A stretch of 64,000 nt of DNA from Candidatus Aminicenantes bacterium UBA1061 (GTDB lineage Bacteria; Acidobacteriota; Aminicenantia; Aminicenantales; Saccharicenantaceae), in assembly GCA_002316315.1 (NCBI GenBank), contig DCDG01000052.1:62001-126000 (forward strand), given 5' to 3'. Position numbers and translations under genes: made by a program. The number at the start of each line of letters is the position of its first letter. The first letter of the stretch is position 1. The notes beneath the pieces were generated by a model. That model searched no databases. It had not been told where the DNA came from and was given only the letters and a program-made list of their open reading frames with translations. Of this stretch, positions 1 to 8,309 are shown piece by piece.

Positions 1-681
1 ATACCAATTTCCAAGCCAGCTTCCGAGCTGGCTGCGGCGGTCATGAATTTTAATGGTTATGGCCTGGGTGTCAGGCTAAGGGATTTTCGTCGTCACCAAG
101 TGGTGACTCATACCGGTGGCCTGGCTGGCTATGTTTCTCAGGTCTGGCTGATGCCTGAAATAGGCTTGGGGATAACCATCCTGACCAATCAGGAGTCGGG
201 CGAAGCCTACCAATCTCTTACCTATGAGATAGCTGACTACTATTTGAAAGCACCGGCTGTTGATTGGGTTGGAGCTATGGCCAAGGTCAGAGAGAGAAGC
301 CGCCAGAGGACCGAAGATGAAATTAAAAAGGCTTATGAACAGAGGAACAAAGACTCGAAACCCTCGCTCCCCCTTGAAAAATATGCTGGCCTTTATCGTG
401 ATGCCTGGTATGGAGAAATTGAGATTAAATATGAAAACGGCCGCTTGCTGATGAATTTCAAGCACTCGCCTGATCTTTCCGGACCGCTTGAACACTGGCA
501 GTATGATACCTTTGTGGCCCGCTGGTCCGACCCTGAACTCAGAGCTGATGCCTATGTGACTTTTTCTCTGAATCCTGATGGCTCAATCGCTGAAGCCAGA
601 ATGAAGCCATTTTCACCGGATACTGATTTTAGCTATGATTTTCAGGACCTCCTGCTCAAGCCAGTTCCGGTTAAAAAATAG
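1..681 (+). CDS. Serine hydrolase, class C beta-lactamase fold, with C-terminal DUF3471 domain (5' truncated)
   Basis: The frame is open from base 1, so the N-terminal catalytic half (the SxxK serine) lies outside the window; the ATG at 43 is internal. What remains starts at the end of the beta-lactamase fold, with YGLGV and an HTGG motif (equivalent of the KTG/HxG motif) followed by a strand reading GLGITILTNQ, typical of the family. The last ~100 residues, from LEKYAGLYRDAWYG on, match the DUF3471 lipocalin-like domain often found after such hydrolases. Related proteins are secreted esterases or D-aminopeptidases; the substrate cannot be told from this fragment. The family call is firm, the specific activity is not. 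Confidence 0.82.
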   Translation: MPISKPASELAAAVMNFNGYGLGVRLRDFRRHQVVTHTGGLAGYVSQVWLMPEIGLGITILTNQESGEAYQSLTYEIADYYLKAPAVDWVGAMAKVRERSRQRTEDEIKKAYEQRNKDSKPSLPLEKYAGLYRDAWYGEIEIKYENGRLLMNFKHSPDLSGPLEHWQYDTFVARWSDPELRADAYVTFSLNPDGSIAEARMKPFSPDTDFSYDFQDLLLKPVPVKK

Positions 682-741
682 TTTTTTCTACGAGTCAGAT
701 TGGATTAGAATGGCATAAAAGATACTCTGCGGAGGACAAAA

Positions 742-1950
742 ATGGAAAGGCAAAAATTGAGGTTTATTTTTCCATGGTTCTCAGTAGTATTTATTCTTTT
801 TCTGAGCGGATTTGTTCTGAGCTTTTTGGCCTGCCGGCAGCAGGCGGAAAAGCCTCAGATCAAAGAAACAGGAGGAGTGAGGCAGGTCATCAATCCGGCT
901 CGCCCGCTAAAAGGCACTATTCAGGTCGAAGCCGAGAAAACTTTTGAACTCAATCCCTATAAAGTCCCCGACTTTAATTTGAAATACTTCTGGGTCTTAA
1001 TGGATAGCCAGCAGATCATTCTTTATGATCCAAATGAACCGGCGGCTGAAATCTTTTCAAAGGATGGAGCTTATCTCGGTAGCTTTATAAGAGTTGGCCA
1101 GGGACCAGGTGAGTTCCCCTCCTATACCGGATTCTTCCAGCTGGATTTTGAGGGCGACGAAATCTGGGGGGTGGGCAATATGAAGGTGGCCAGGTTCGAC
1201 CGCCGCGGCCAGCTTCTCGGGGAATTTAAGATTCCAGATCTGCCAGCCTATTTCCTCCGGCCTGATTGTTATTTAACTGACCTGACCGTTATGGAAAATA
1301 ATAGACGGGTTAAGAAGCTGCTGCTTAAAAAGATAGATCAAAACGGAACAGCGGCCACGGTAGAGTTATTAAGTGGCCCCGAGCTGGGTATGATCCGCTG
1401 GAGCGACAGGGCCGGGGGCTTTTATGAGTCCTACGGAACTGATGATATCATCTGGTCAATAAATAAGGCTGAAGCCAGAATAGCAGTGGCTGTTAAGTCA
1501 GACTACCAGCTAAAAATTTTTGACCAGGATGGGCTAAAGGTGATGGAAATAGAAGTCCCGGCTGAAAGGGTATCAATTTCAAGAGAAGACAAGGCAAAGC
1601 TTATTCAGGCCCTTGTTGGTAAAAGAAAAGGCAGCGAAGAGGAAATCAAGAAAATGCTCCCTGTTTACCCTGATAAGTTAATGATCATGCTCAACCTGAC
1701 TTATTTACCAGGCGGCCAGATGGGTGTCTTTAGAATTACAGCTCCTCACCGCTGGCAGCTCGATGTCTTTGACCGGGAAGGAACCTACCTCTACGCTCTG
1801 GTTTTTCCCGACCGGTTTTTAGAGAAATGGAGCTCGATGGATTTCCTGGAATCCGGCTTCTCGTTGATTAATACTGAAGGCGAATATCCGGTTTATGAAG
1901 AATATGTGATAAAAAACTGCCCGGAAATTTTCCCGCAGCTAAAGAAATAG
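742..1950 (+). CDS. Six-bladed beta-propeller lipoprotein
   Basis: A 402-residue exported protein. The N-terminus has basic residues, a long hydrophobic stretch and then FLAC followed by RQQ, so lipid attachment at Cys31 is likely. The body has short blade-like repeats and the marker VGQGPGEF, which recurs in the three other propeller genes of this window (GQGPGE or GVGPGE). This matches the '6-bladed beta-propeller' family abundant in Aminicenantes and Bacteroidota, whose function is unknown. The start is supported by GCGGAGG just upstream of the ATG at 742. It follows the beta-lactamase-fold gene by 60 nt and may be co-transcribed. A role in ligand or peptide binding at the outer membrane is inference only. 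Confidence 0.8.
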   Translation: MERQKLRFIFPWFSVVFILFLSGFVLSFLACRQQAEKPQIKETGGVRQVINPARPLKGTIQVEAEKTFELNPYKVPDFNLKYFWVLMDSQQIILYDPNEPAAEIFSKDGAYLGSFIRVGQGPGEFPSYTGFFQLDFEGDEIWGVGNMKVARFDRRGQLLGEFKIPDLPAYFLRPDCYLTDLTVMENNRRVKKLLLKKIDQNGTAATVELLSGPELGMIRWSDRAGGFYESYGTDDIIWSINKAEARIAVAVKSDYQLKIFDQDGLKVMEIEVPAERVSISREDKAKLIQALVGKRKGSEEEIKKMLPVYPDKLMIMLNLTYLPGGQMGVFRITAPHRWQLDVFDREGTYLYALVFPDRFLEKWSSMDFLESGFSLINTEGEYPVYEEYVIKNCPEIFPQLKK

Positions 1951-2122
1951 ATAAGCTTAGTTGCCAGCTTGATTCTCTTCTCTAAGCACTTTAACTGCTT
2001 CTTTTTTCCGGACAAATGGCTGGCCGGATAAGCCGGTTATCTGAATAAATAATAAAGAGAATCAAAAACAAACATAGAAGCCAAGTCCTGACTTGCTTAT
2101 TTGGCCTTCTCAGTTGCATTTT

Positions 2123-2151
2123 TTTCAGGCTTGCCGGATATCTGATATAAT
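2123..2151 (+). promoter_or_regulatory. Candidate promoter for a leaderless GNAT mRNA
   Basis: A perfect TATAAT lies at 2146-2151. A weak -35 (TTTCAG, 2123-2128) sits 17 nt upstream. Transcription would start near 2158-2160, where the ATG of the acetyltransferase gene begins, and there is no Shine-Dalgarno sequence. The -10 box is visible; the leaderless reading is inferred from spacing. Confidence 0.35.
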
Positions 2152-2159
2152 TGACCGTG

Positions 2160-2567
2160 ATGATAGTCAGAAGAGCAAACAACAAAGATATGCCCTATAT
2201 TACCAGGATAGCCTGGCGGCTGGCCCTTGATTATCCCGGTATGGAAAATGATATCTTTTTTGTCGCTGAAGAAAGAGGAAAAATTATTGGCATTCTCGGT
2301 CTCAAAGATTTTGGCGAGTTTCTGGAGATGCGGGCCGTTGGTGTTCTTGAAGAATACCGGCAAATAGGGTCGGGCCGGAGACTGGTGGCAGAAGCCTTGA
2401 AAAGCCTCGAGGGCAGGCCGGTCTATTTGCTGACGACTATACCTCGCTTCTATGAGCCTTTGGGCTTTAAAAAAATTGATAAAGTTCCTCCTGCTTTGAA
2501 AAAAGATCCTGACTGGTGTGCCGGCTGTCAAAGGGAAAAGTGCACGGCTATGCTCTATTTAGCCTGA
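2160..2567 (+). CDS. GNAT-family N-acetyltransferase
   Basis: About 135 residues, a complete single GNAT domain. The acetyl-CoA-binding motif A is visible as VLEEYRQIGSGRRLV (a Q/RxxGxG/A loop between strand 4 and helix 3), and the C-terminal part has FYEPLGFKKI, the usual 'YE..GF' end of the fold. The C-terminus carries CAGCQREKC, a cysteine cluster seen in some small acetyltransferases of this type. TTG (2151) and GTG (2157) in-frame starts also exist; I chose the ATG at 2160 because a TATAAT sits where a leaderless message would start. The substrate is unknown. It is separated by 83 nt from the next gene on the same strand. Confidence 0.8.
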   Translation: MIVRRANNKDMPYITRIAWRLALDYPGMENDIFFVAEERGKIIGILGLKDFGEFLEMRAVGVLEEYRQIGSGRRLVAEALKSLEGRPVYLLTTIPRFYEPLGFKKIDKVPPALKKDPDWCAGCQREKCTAMLYLA

Positions 2568-2650
2568 ATGAGAATAAACCTGAAGCGAATTGATAACAGG
2601 TATAGAGTAAAACTCAAAACTGTACCTGAGGAGATAAAACCGGATAAAAG

Positions 2651-3538
2651 ATGATTCCTGATTACCCGGAGCTAAAACCAATTGGTCTTGAAGATAGAAA
2701 AGAAGTTCAAAGGTATTTGGAGCTTTTTCCGCCCGACATCTGTGAACTAACTTTTGCCAATATTTATATCTGGCGAGAATGGGAGAAACCTCGGCTGACG
2801 AAGGTTAATGGCAATCTGTGTGTCTTTTGCTCGCCTCCCGATGAACCAGCTTATTTTCTCGAACCGGTCGGTGAAAACAAACTCGATGAGACGGTTAATC
2901 TCGGTCTGACTTTGGCTCCACGCTGGTCTCGCCTTTCTGAGAAGTTTCTGGGAAAGCTTCATGGCCAGTACGTGATTAAAGAAGACCGGGATAATTTTGA
3001 CTATGTTTATCTAACTCAAGAGCTGGCTGAGCTCAGCGGCAAAAAATTTGATGGTAAAAGAAACTGGATTAGAAGATTCGAAAAGCAGTTTAAATATGAG
3101 CTGTCAGCTATCAATCAAAATTATCTACAGAGCTGCCTGGAGCTGGTCAGGGAGTGGGGTCAGGACAGTGCCGACCGGAAGGAGCAGGAGGGAGAAGACA
3201 GTCATACCGGGGCAGCTGTCCGGGCGATGGAAGAAGCTCTCCTCAATTTTGACCTGTTTGGTTTCTCAACAATGGCTGTCCTTATCAATGGACGGGTCGA
3301 GGGCTTTTGTCTCGGTGAAAAATTAAATCCCGAAACGGCTGTAGTTCATATCGAAGTGGCCAGCCGGGAATTTCCGGGACTCTATCAGTTCTTAAATCGG
3401 GAATGTGCCCGGACTGCCTGGAAGGAATTTCGTTACATCAACCGCGAGCAGGATGCCGGACTGCCTGGCCTGCGGCACGCCAAGCTTTCTTACCATCCGC
3501 ACCACCTGCTCAAGAAATATAATCTTTACCGGTTCTAG
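2651..3538 (+). CDS. DUF2156 domain protein (phosphatidylglycerol lysyltransferase C-terminal-like)
   Basis: 295 residues, soluble, without a signal peptide. The sequence has the DUF2156 layout: an N-terminal GNAT-like half with LCVFCSPPDEPAYFLEPVG, then DYVYLTQELAELSGKKFDGKRNWIRRFEK (the 'L.G.KF..KRN.I..F' signature), and a second GNAT-like half ending REQDAGLPGLRHAKLSYHP. Related domains in MprF transfer aminoacyl groups to lipids, but stand-alone DUF2156 proteins of this size mostly have no assigned substrate. It follows a GNAT gene on the same strand, so the two may be co-transcribed. Family assignment is confident, activity is open. Confidence 0.8.
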   Translation: MIPDYPELKPIGLEDRKEVQRYLELFPPDICELTFANIYIWREWEKPRLTKVNGNLCVFCSPPDEPAYFLEPVGENKLDETVNLGLTLAPRWSRLSEKFLGKLHGQYVIKEDRDNFDYVYLTQELAELSGKKFDGKRNWIRRFEKQFKYELSAINQNYLQSCLELVREWGQDSADRKEQEGEDSHTGAAVRAMEEALLNFDLFGFSTMAVLINGRVEGFCLGEKLNPETAVVHIEVASREFPGLYQFLNRECARTAWKEFRYINREQDAGLPGLRHAKLSYHPHHLLKKYNLYRF

Positions 3539-3608
3539 CCAGGATTATCATACCGGCTGAAGCAGTTAGAAAGCATAAAATCAATTTTTCTTTGCTGGCT
3601 GTTTTGAT

Positions 3609-3614
3609 TATAAT
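3609..3614 (+). promoter_or_regulatory. -10 element upstream of buk-ptb
   Basis: A perfect TATAAT sits about 120 nt before buk. The region 17-18 nt upstream is only T-rich (TTTTTC), so the -35 is weak. It would give a leader of about 110 nt that contains two hairpins. I see no better -10 in this intergenic stretch. Confidence 0.4.
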
Positions 3615-3640
3615 ACTAGTTCTTTAAGGAAAGAGGTTTA

Positions 3641-3717
3641 AGACCGGGAATAAGAGCGGTGCTGGGCCTTTACCCGGTCTGGATGGTTAAATGACAGGCG
3701 TTTGCCTCTCAGTGTCA
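3641..3717 (+). promoter_or_regulatory. Structured 5' leader of buk-ptb (two hairpins)
   Basis: Hairpin 1 pairs AGACCGGG (3641-3648) with CCCGGTCT (3673-3680), 8 bp with a 24-nt loop. Hairpin 2 pairs TGACA (3692-3696) with TGTCA (3713-3717) and encloses AGGC-GTTT-GCCT. The SD sequence TAGGAGG follows directly at 3721-3727. It matches no riboswitch class I can recognise; a regulatory role is inferred from position only. Confidence 0.35.
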
Positions 3718-3732
3718 GGTTAGGAGGTTTAG

Positions 3733-4824
3733 ATGAGCTGGAGAATTCTGGCCATTAATCCCGGTTCTACTTCGACCAAGGTAGCTGTCTTTGAGGATGA
3801 GACAGAGTTGTTCAAGATCAATATTTCTCATCCGGTCGAGCAAATCCAACAATACCCCAGGGTGATCGAGCAATTTAATTTCCGGAAGGCAGTCATCCTG
3901 GAGGAATTAGACAGGGCGGGGATTCCGAAAGAATCAATCAAAGCGGTGGTTGCCCGTGGTGGCTTGCTTTGTCCTATTCCCAGTGGAACCTATGTCGTTA
4001 CGGACAGAATGATTGAGGACCTAAGGGCGGAAGTTCAGGGCGAGCATGCTTCCAACCTGGGAGCTCTGATCGCTAACAGCCTGGCCGTTGAGCTCAATAT
4101 CCCGGCCTATATTGTTGACCCGGTGGTTGTGGATGAAATGGAAGACGTAGCCAGAATTACGGGCTTGCCTTTTATAAAGAGGAGAAGCATCTTCCACGCC
4201 CTGAATCAAAAAAGAGTGGCCCGGGAAGCAGCCAGGGATCTGGGGCGCCGCTATGAAGAAGTCAATTTTATCGTTGTTCATATGGGCGGCGGCATAAGTG
4301 TTGGTGCTCACTGGCAGGGAAAAGTTATTGATGTCAACAACGCTCTTAATGGAGAGGGGCCTTTTGCCCCGGAAAGAGCCGGCAGCCTGCCGAGTTGCGA
4401 TCTGGTTGAACTCTGCTTTTCAAGCCAGTATTCTAAAGCTGAAATAAAAAAAATGCTGGCCGGAAAAGGTGGGGTGGTGGCTCATCTGGGGACCAACGAT
4501 ATGATAGAAGTGGAAAAGCGCGCTAAAGCCGGAGATAAAAAGGCAGAACTCCTGGTCAAGGCTATGGCCTACAATATTGCCAAATGGATCGGTGTCATGG
4601 CCACAGTCCTGAAAGGAGAGGTCGATGGCATCGTGTTGACCGGAGGTCTGGCTTATTACCAGCAGCTTGTAGATTGGGTCAAAGAGAGATGCCAGTTTAT
4701 TGCTCCTTTTTATTTATATCCCGGCGGGGACGAGATGAGAGCTCTGGCTGAGGGAGCCCTGAGGGTATTGAGAGGGGAAGAGCAGGCTAAGAATTACGAA
4801 CAGGAAATAAGGGAGGAAAGCTGA
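3733..4824 (+). CDS. buk: Butyrate kinase
   Basis: Converts butyryl-phosphate (or other short branched acyl-phosphates) and ADP to the acid and ATP in the cytoplasm. At 363 residues it has the normal length. ASKHA-fold signatures are clear: INPGSTSTK at the N-terminus (phosphate 1), VHMGGGISVGAH in the middle (phosphate 2) and GIVLTGGLAYY (adenosine motif). SINPGS-type starts and the AERAGSLPS segment separate butyrate kinase from acetate kinase. A strong SD (TAGGAGG) precedes the ATG. The stop overlaps the start of ptb in TGATG, so the two are translationally coupled, which is the classical ptb-buk pair in reversed order. Confidence 0.93.
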   Translation: MSWRILAINPGSTSTKVAVFEDETELFKINISHPVEQIQQYPRVIEQFNFRKAVILEELDRAGIPKESIKAVVARGGLLCPIPSGTYVVTDRMIEDLRAEVQGEHASNLGALIANSLAVELNIPAYIVDPVVVDEMEDVARITGLPFIKRRSIFHALNQKRVAREAARDLGRRYEEVNFIVVHMGGGISVGAHWQGKVIDVNNALNGEGPFAPERAGSLPSCDLVELCFSSQYSKAEIKKMLAGKGGVVAHLGTNDMIEVEKRAKAGDKKAELLVKAMAYNIAKWIGVMATVLKGEVDGIVLTGGLAYYQQLVDWVKERCQFIAPFYLYPGGDEMRALAEGALRVLRGEEQAKNYEQEIREES

Positions 4825-5744
4825 TGATAAAAAAACTGGAAGATTTAATTGCCAAAGTTAAAGGCAGCCCGAAAAAAAGGCTGGTTGTGGCCTGTGCCGA
4901 GGATCATCACACTATCGAAGCAGTGGCTCAGGCTCAGAGTGAGGGGCTGGTGGAAGTCATAGTGGTGGGCAACGAAAAAAAGGTTGAGAAAGTGGCACGG
5001 GAACACGGAGTATCTCCGGTTTTTTATAAAGTTATCGATGAGGTAGATACTAAAAAGGCTTTGAGTCTGGCCGTTAAGATGGTGAGAGATGGAGAAGGGG
5101 ATATTCTGATGAAGGGTCTGATGACCACGCCTGATTACATGAGAGCTATCCTGAATAAAGAAAGTGGACTTGTTCCTCCAGGTGGACTGTTGTCACATGT
5201 GACGGTCATCGAGGTTCCAGCCTATCCCAAGCTTCTGGTTGTTTCGGACGTGGCGGTGCTGGTTCTTCCTGACCTGGAACAAAAAGTGAAAATGCTGGGT
5301 TATGCCATTGAAGTTGCCCAATCCTTGGGTATAGACAACCCATATGCTTATCTTATCAGCTCAGCGGAGACAGTCAGCGAGAAAGTTCCTTCTACGGTTG
5401 ATGGAGCCCTGATTAAAGTTATGGCCGAAAGAGGTCAGATTAAAGGAGCCAGGGTAGAGGGACCGGTCGGGATTGACATTGCCATTTCTAAGGAAAGCGC
5501 CGAAATAAAGGGCTTTAATGGAGAGGGAGCAGGGGCGGCTGATATCCTTATTTTCCCTAATATTGAAGCGGCCAATATCTTTTATAAAACCTGCACTATT
5601 TTTGGAGGTGCCAAACTGGCCGCCATGGTTACCGGAGCCATGGCTCCCTGTATTCTGACTTCACGTGGAGATAGTGAGCTGTCAAAATTCTATTCTATTG
5701 GCCTGGCTGCCCTGCTGGTCGGGATGAGAAATGAACAGAAATAA
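4824..5744 (+). CDS. ptb: Phosphate butyryltransferase
   Basis: Transfers the acyl group of butyryl-CoA to phosphate, making the substrate of butyrate kinase. 306 residues, the standard size of the PTA_PTB superfamily. Recognisable segments are ILMKGLMTTPDYMRAILNKE near residue 95, LLSHVTVIEVP (family 'SH' motif) and the C-terminal GAMAPCILTSRGDS. The ATG shares one base with the buk stop. Together with buk it supplies ATP by substrate-level phosphorylation when butyrate or branched-chain fatty acids are made; the exact acyl chain cannot be told from sequence. An inverted repeat separates it from the convergent pta gene. Confidence 0.9.
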   Translation: MIKKLEDLIAKVKGSPKKRLVVACAEDHHTIEAVAQAQSEGLVEVIVVGNEKKVEKVAREHGVSPVFYKVIDEVDTKKALSLAVKMVRDGEGDILMKGLMTTPDYMRAILNKESGLVPPGGLLSHVTVIEVPAYPKLLVVSDVAVLVLPDLEQKVKMLGYAIEVAQSLGIDNPYAYLISSAETVSEKVPSTVDGALIKVMAERGQIKGARVEGPVGIDIAISKESAEIKGFNGEGAGAADILIFPNIEAANIFYKTCTIFGGAKLAAMVTGAMAPCILTSRGDSELSKFYSIGLAALLVGMRNEQK

Positions 5745-5762
5745 GGACCTGAATAAAACCCG

Positions 5763-5862
5763 CTGATGGCTGGCCTTTTAAATTTCCCATATAAATATAA
5801 ATAAAAATGACAGTTCAGATTTAATTTAGATTTTAAGGTTAATCTGTCATTCAGGCCATCAG
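5763..5862. terminator. Nested inverted repeat between convergent ptb and pta
   Basis: Outer arms CTGATGGC (5763-5770) and GCCATCAG (5855-5862) enclose inner arms AATGACAG (5806-5813) and CTGTCATT (5844-5851). The right arms overlap the 3' end of pta. It sits where a bidirectional terminator is expected, but there is no clean U-tract, so the terminator call is tentative. Confidence 0.35.
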
Positions 5863-6831
5863 GCTGCAAATGGCGGCCACATTGACTATATCATCAACTG
5901 AGCAACCGCGGCTCAGGTCGCAATAAGGTTTCAGCAGTCCCTGGACAATCGGGCCAATGGCTTCTGCTCCGGCCAGCCTTTCCACCAGCTTGTAGCCAAT
6001 ATTCCCTGCATCTAGATCAGGGAAGATAAGCACGTTGGCCCGACCGGCAACCGGTGAGCCCTTGCATTTTCTTTCGCCAACGGAAGGGACCAAAGCCGCA
6101 TCAGCCTGCATTTCACCATCAATTAGAAGCTCGGGTGCCTTTTCCTTAGCAATTTTCGTAGCATTAATTACTTTATCTACATAGGGATGGCTGGCAGAAC
6201 CCCTGGTTGAAAAAGACAGCATGGCCACTCGCGGCTCCTGGCCGGTAACAGCCTGAAAATTTTTAGCTGAAGAAATAGCAATATCGGCTAATTGAGCGTC
6301 AGTCGGGTCCGGTACCACGGCACAATCGGCAAAGCCCAGCAACTTATCGGGAAAGGCCATGATGAAATAGCTGGAGACAATTTGAATACCTGGAGCCGTC
6401 CCCACAGTATAAAGAGCAGCCCTGATGACATCACCGGTGGCTGAAATATTACCACCGACCACTACCTGAACTTTATCTTTAGCCAGCAAACAGCCGCCAA
6501 AATAAAGCGGAGTCTGAACCAGAGCCGTAGCTTCTTCGAGGCTCATACCTTTAGCTTTTCTCCGCTCATAGAGGTGCTCAGCAAATTCTTCTTTCCAGGG
6601 AGAGGTTACCGGATTCATAATTTCGAGTTCATCAATGTTGAGCTTGTTTTCAGCGGCTATCTTTTTTATATTTTCTGGATTGCCGATAAGAACCGGCTGG
6701 CCGATTTTCTCAGCGATTAATATTCTGGCTGCCTGCAATGTCCGGACATCTTCCGCATCGGGAAAAGCGATTTTTAAAAATCTTCTGGCTGCCTTTTCTC
6801 TGATTTCTTTAACAAAGTTGCTTCCACTCAT
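5851..6831 (-). CDS. pta: Phosphate acetyltransferase (short, core-domain type)
   Basis: Interconverts acetyl-CoA and acetyl-phosphate; works with AckA immediately upstream. 326 residues, the short bacterial form with only the PTA_PTB domain and no DRTGG extension. Motifs include KIAFPDAEDVRTLQAA, a mid-region YFGGCLLAKDKVQVVVGG (substrate motif TxxVLRPA region replaced by family-typical residues), LSFSTRGSASHPYVDKV and the C-terminal LKPYCDLSRGCSVDDIV. The start at 6831 is chosen because AGGAGGACAGGAGG precedes it; an in-frame TTG at 6864 would place the start inside ackA. It lies 26 nt after the ackA stop on the same strand, a two-gene operon convergent with buk-ptb. Confidence 0.9.
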   Translation of the reverse strand: MSGSNFVKEIREKAARRFLKIAFPDAEDVRTLQAARILIAEKIGQPVLIGNPENIKKIAAENKLNIDELEIMNPVTSPWKEEFAEHLYERRKAKGMSLEEATALVQTPLYFGGCLLAKDKVQVVVGGNISATGDVIRAALYTVGTAPGIQIVSSYFIMAFPDKLLGFADCAVVPDPTDAQLADIAISSAKNFQAVTGQEPRVAMLSFSTRGSASHPYVDKVINATKIAKEKAPELLIDGEMQADAALVPSVGERKCKGSPVAGRANVLIFPDLDAGNIGYKLVERLAGAEAIGPIVQGLLKPYCDLSRGCSVDDIVNVAAICSLMA

Positions 6832-6857
6832 CTTATCCTCCTGTCCTCCTGGATTTA

Positions 6858-8105
6858 TCACCAATTCCGTGGCACATCCCTGACCACTCTAACGGTATCT
6901 CTGGCCAGCAGAAGTTCTTCGTTGGTCGGAATGACCCAGACAGCGACTCGGCTGCTTGGCTTGGAAATCTTCAGGCACTTTCCGCCAACTGCCTGCTGGT
7001 TGAGCTCTTCATCCAGCTCAATACCGAGATTATCCAGACCCTCACAGACCATCTTTCTTATCAAGGCGGAATTTTCACCGATTCCAGCAGAGAAGATAAT
7101 AGCCTCGGCCCCGTTCATCTCAGCCAGATAAGCACCGATATATTTTTTTACCCTGAGAGCAAACATCTTCAGGGCCAGCTGGGCCCGGTGATTACCCTCA
7201 GCCGCAGCTTTTTCTATATCTCTCATATCATTGCTTAATCCGGAAACACCCAGCATGCCGCTTTTTTTGTTTAAGATGTTAAAAATATCAGCGACACTGC
7301 CGATTTCCTTGTTATAAAGATATTCAACAACCGCAGGATCTATGTCGCCCGAGCGAGTGCCCATGATCAGCCCTTCGAGTGGCGTCAGGCCCATGCTGGT
7401 GTTGACGGAATAGCCCTTTTTGATGGCCGCAGCCGAACAGCCGTTTCCCAGATGAAGGGTAATGATATTCACCTCTTCTCTGGGCTTTCCGACCAGTTTG
7501 CGGTAGCGATAAGCTAAATAACGATGTGATGTTCCATGAAATCCATAGCGGCGGACTCTGTATTTCTCATAATACTCGATAGGAATGGCATACATATAAG
7601 CCTCTCCCGGCACAGTGGAGTGAAAAGCCGTATCGAAGATAGCTACCTGGGGAATCTTATCACCGAATATTTCGTAGCAGGCATAGATACCTTTGAGGTT
7701 GGCCGGATTATGCAGGGGAGCCAGGTCTGAGCATTCTTCAATCTGAGCCAGGACTTCCTTATCAATTTTAACTGATTTGGTGAACTTCTCACCGCCATGA
7801 ACTACCCGGTGACCGATGGCATGAATATCATCCCAGCTACAAATGCCGTTGATTTTAGTCTCCGGGTCTTCCATCCATTTTTTGATTCTCAAGATGGCTT
7901 CCCGGTGGTCAAGAATAGGTTCAACAGCCTTCACCGACTCCTGGCCTTCGGCTTCCAGGTTGATGAAGGCATCCTCTTTACCAACCCTTTCAATCAAACC
8001 TTTAGCTACCCGCCGGTCGCTATCGGTTTCAAACATCTCCAGGTCAGTATTGATGATCTGAAATTTGACAGAAGAGCTACCGCAATTTAAGACAAAGATG
8101 TTCAT
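6858..8105 (-). CDS. ackA: Acetate kinase
   Basis: Makes acetate and ATP from acetyl-phosphate and ADP. 415 residues, normal length (about 400). The N-terminus has LNCGSSSVKFQ, then a FDTAFHST segment, RYGFHGTSHRYLAYR (the second acetate kinase signature) and LHLGNGCSAAAI; the C-terminus has IIFSAGIGENS. Active-site Arg/Glu/Asp residues are present in these motifs. AAGGAGC precedes the ATG by 8 nt. It is the first gene of an ackA-pta operon with a recognisable promoter upstream. Its coexistence with buk-ptb next door means the cell has two separate acyl-phosphate routes to ATP. Confidence 0.95.
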   Translation of the reverse strand: MNIFVLNCGSSSVKFQIINTDLEMFETDSDRRVAKGLIERVGKEDAFINLEAEGQESVKAVEPILDHREAILRIKKWMEDPETKINGICSWDDIHAIGHRVVHGGEKFTKSVKIDKEVLAQIEECSDLAPLHNPANLKGIYACYEIFGDKIPQVAIFDTAFHSTVPGEAYMYAIPIEYYEKYRVRRYGFHGTSHRYLAYRYRKLVGKPREEVNIITLHLGNGCSAAAIKKGYSVNTSMGLTPLEGLIMGTRSGDIDPAVVEYLYNKEIGSVADIFNILNKKSGMLGVSGLSNDMRDIEKAAAEGNHRAQLALKMFALRVKKYIGAYLAEMNGAEAIIFSAGIGENSALIRKMVCEGLDNLGIELDEELNQQAVGGKCLKISKPSSRVAVWVIPTNEELLLARDTVRVVRDVPRNW

Positions 8106-8144
8106 TTATTCCGCTCCTTTTTAATTAAATTAATAAAGAAAACT

Positions 8145-8174
8145 AATATATCAGAATAGGAAAGTTAATTTCAA
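8145..8174 (-). promoter_or_regulatory. Promoter of ackA-pta
   Basis: On the minus strand TTGAAA (8174-8169) is followed after 18 nt by TATATT (8150-8145), a good sigma-70-type promoter. The start site would be near 8138, giving a leader of about 30 nt ending in the AAGGAGC of ackA. Confidence 0.5.
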
Positions 8175-8232
8175 TAAGTTAAAAGTTTTTATCAAAGATT
8201 TCTGATATTTTTTAAGCACTCACCCTTCCTAC

Positions 8233-8251
8233 TGGCTACTTATCGTAGCCA
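8233..8251 (-). terminator. Hairpin downstream of the S9 peptidase gene
   Basis: TGGCTAC (8233-8239) and GTAGCCA (8245-8251) form a perfect 7-bp stem with a 5-nt loop, about 60 nt after the S9 stop codon. There is no U-run on its 3' side in the minus direction, so it may be a processing or Rho-type 3' end rather than an intrinsic terminator. Confidence 0.3.
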
Positions 8252-8309
8252 AAAAAGCTGGCTCTTGCCGGTTCAATTTCAGCTACTTGTGCCTAGTAAA
8301 TTTGGGTGG

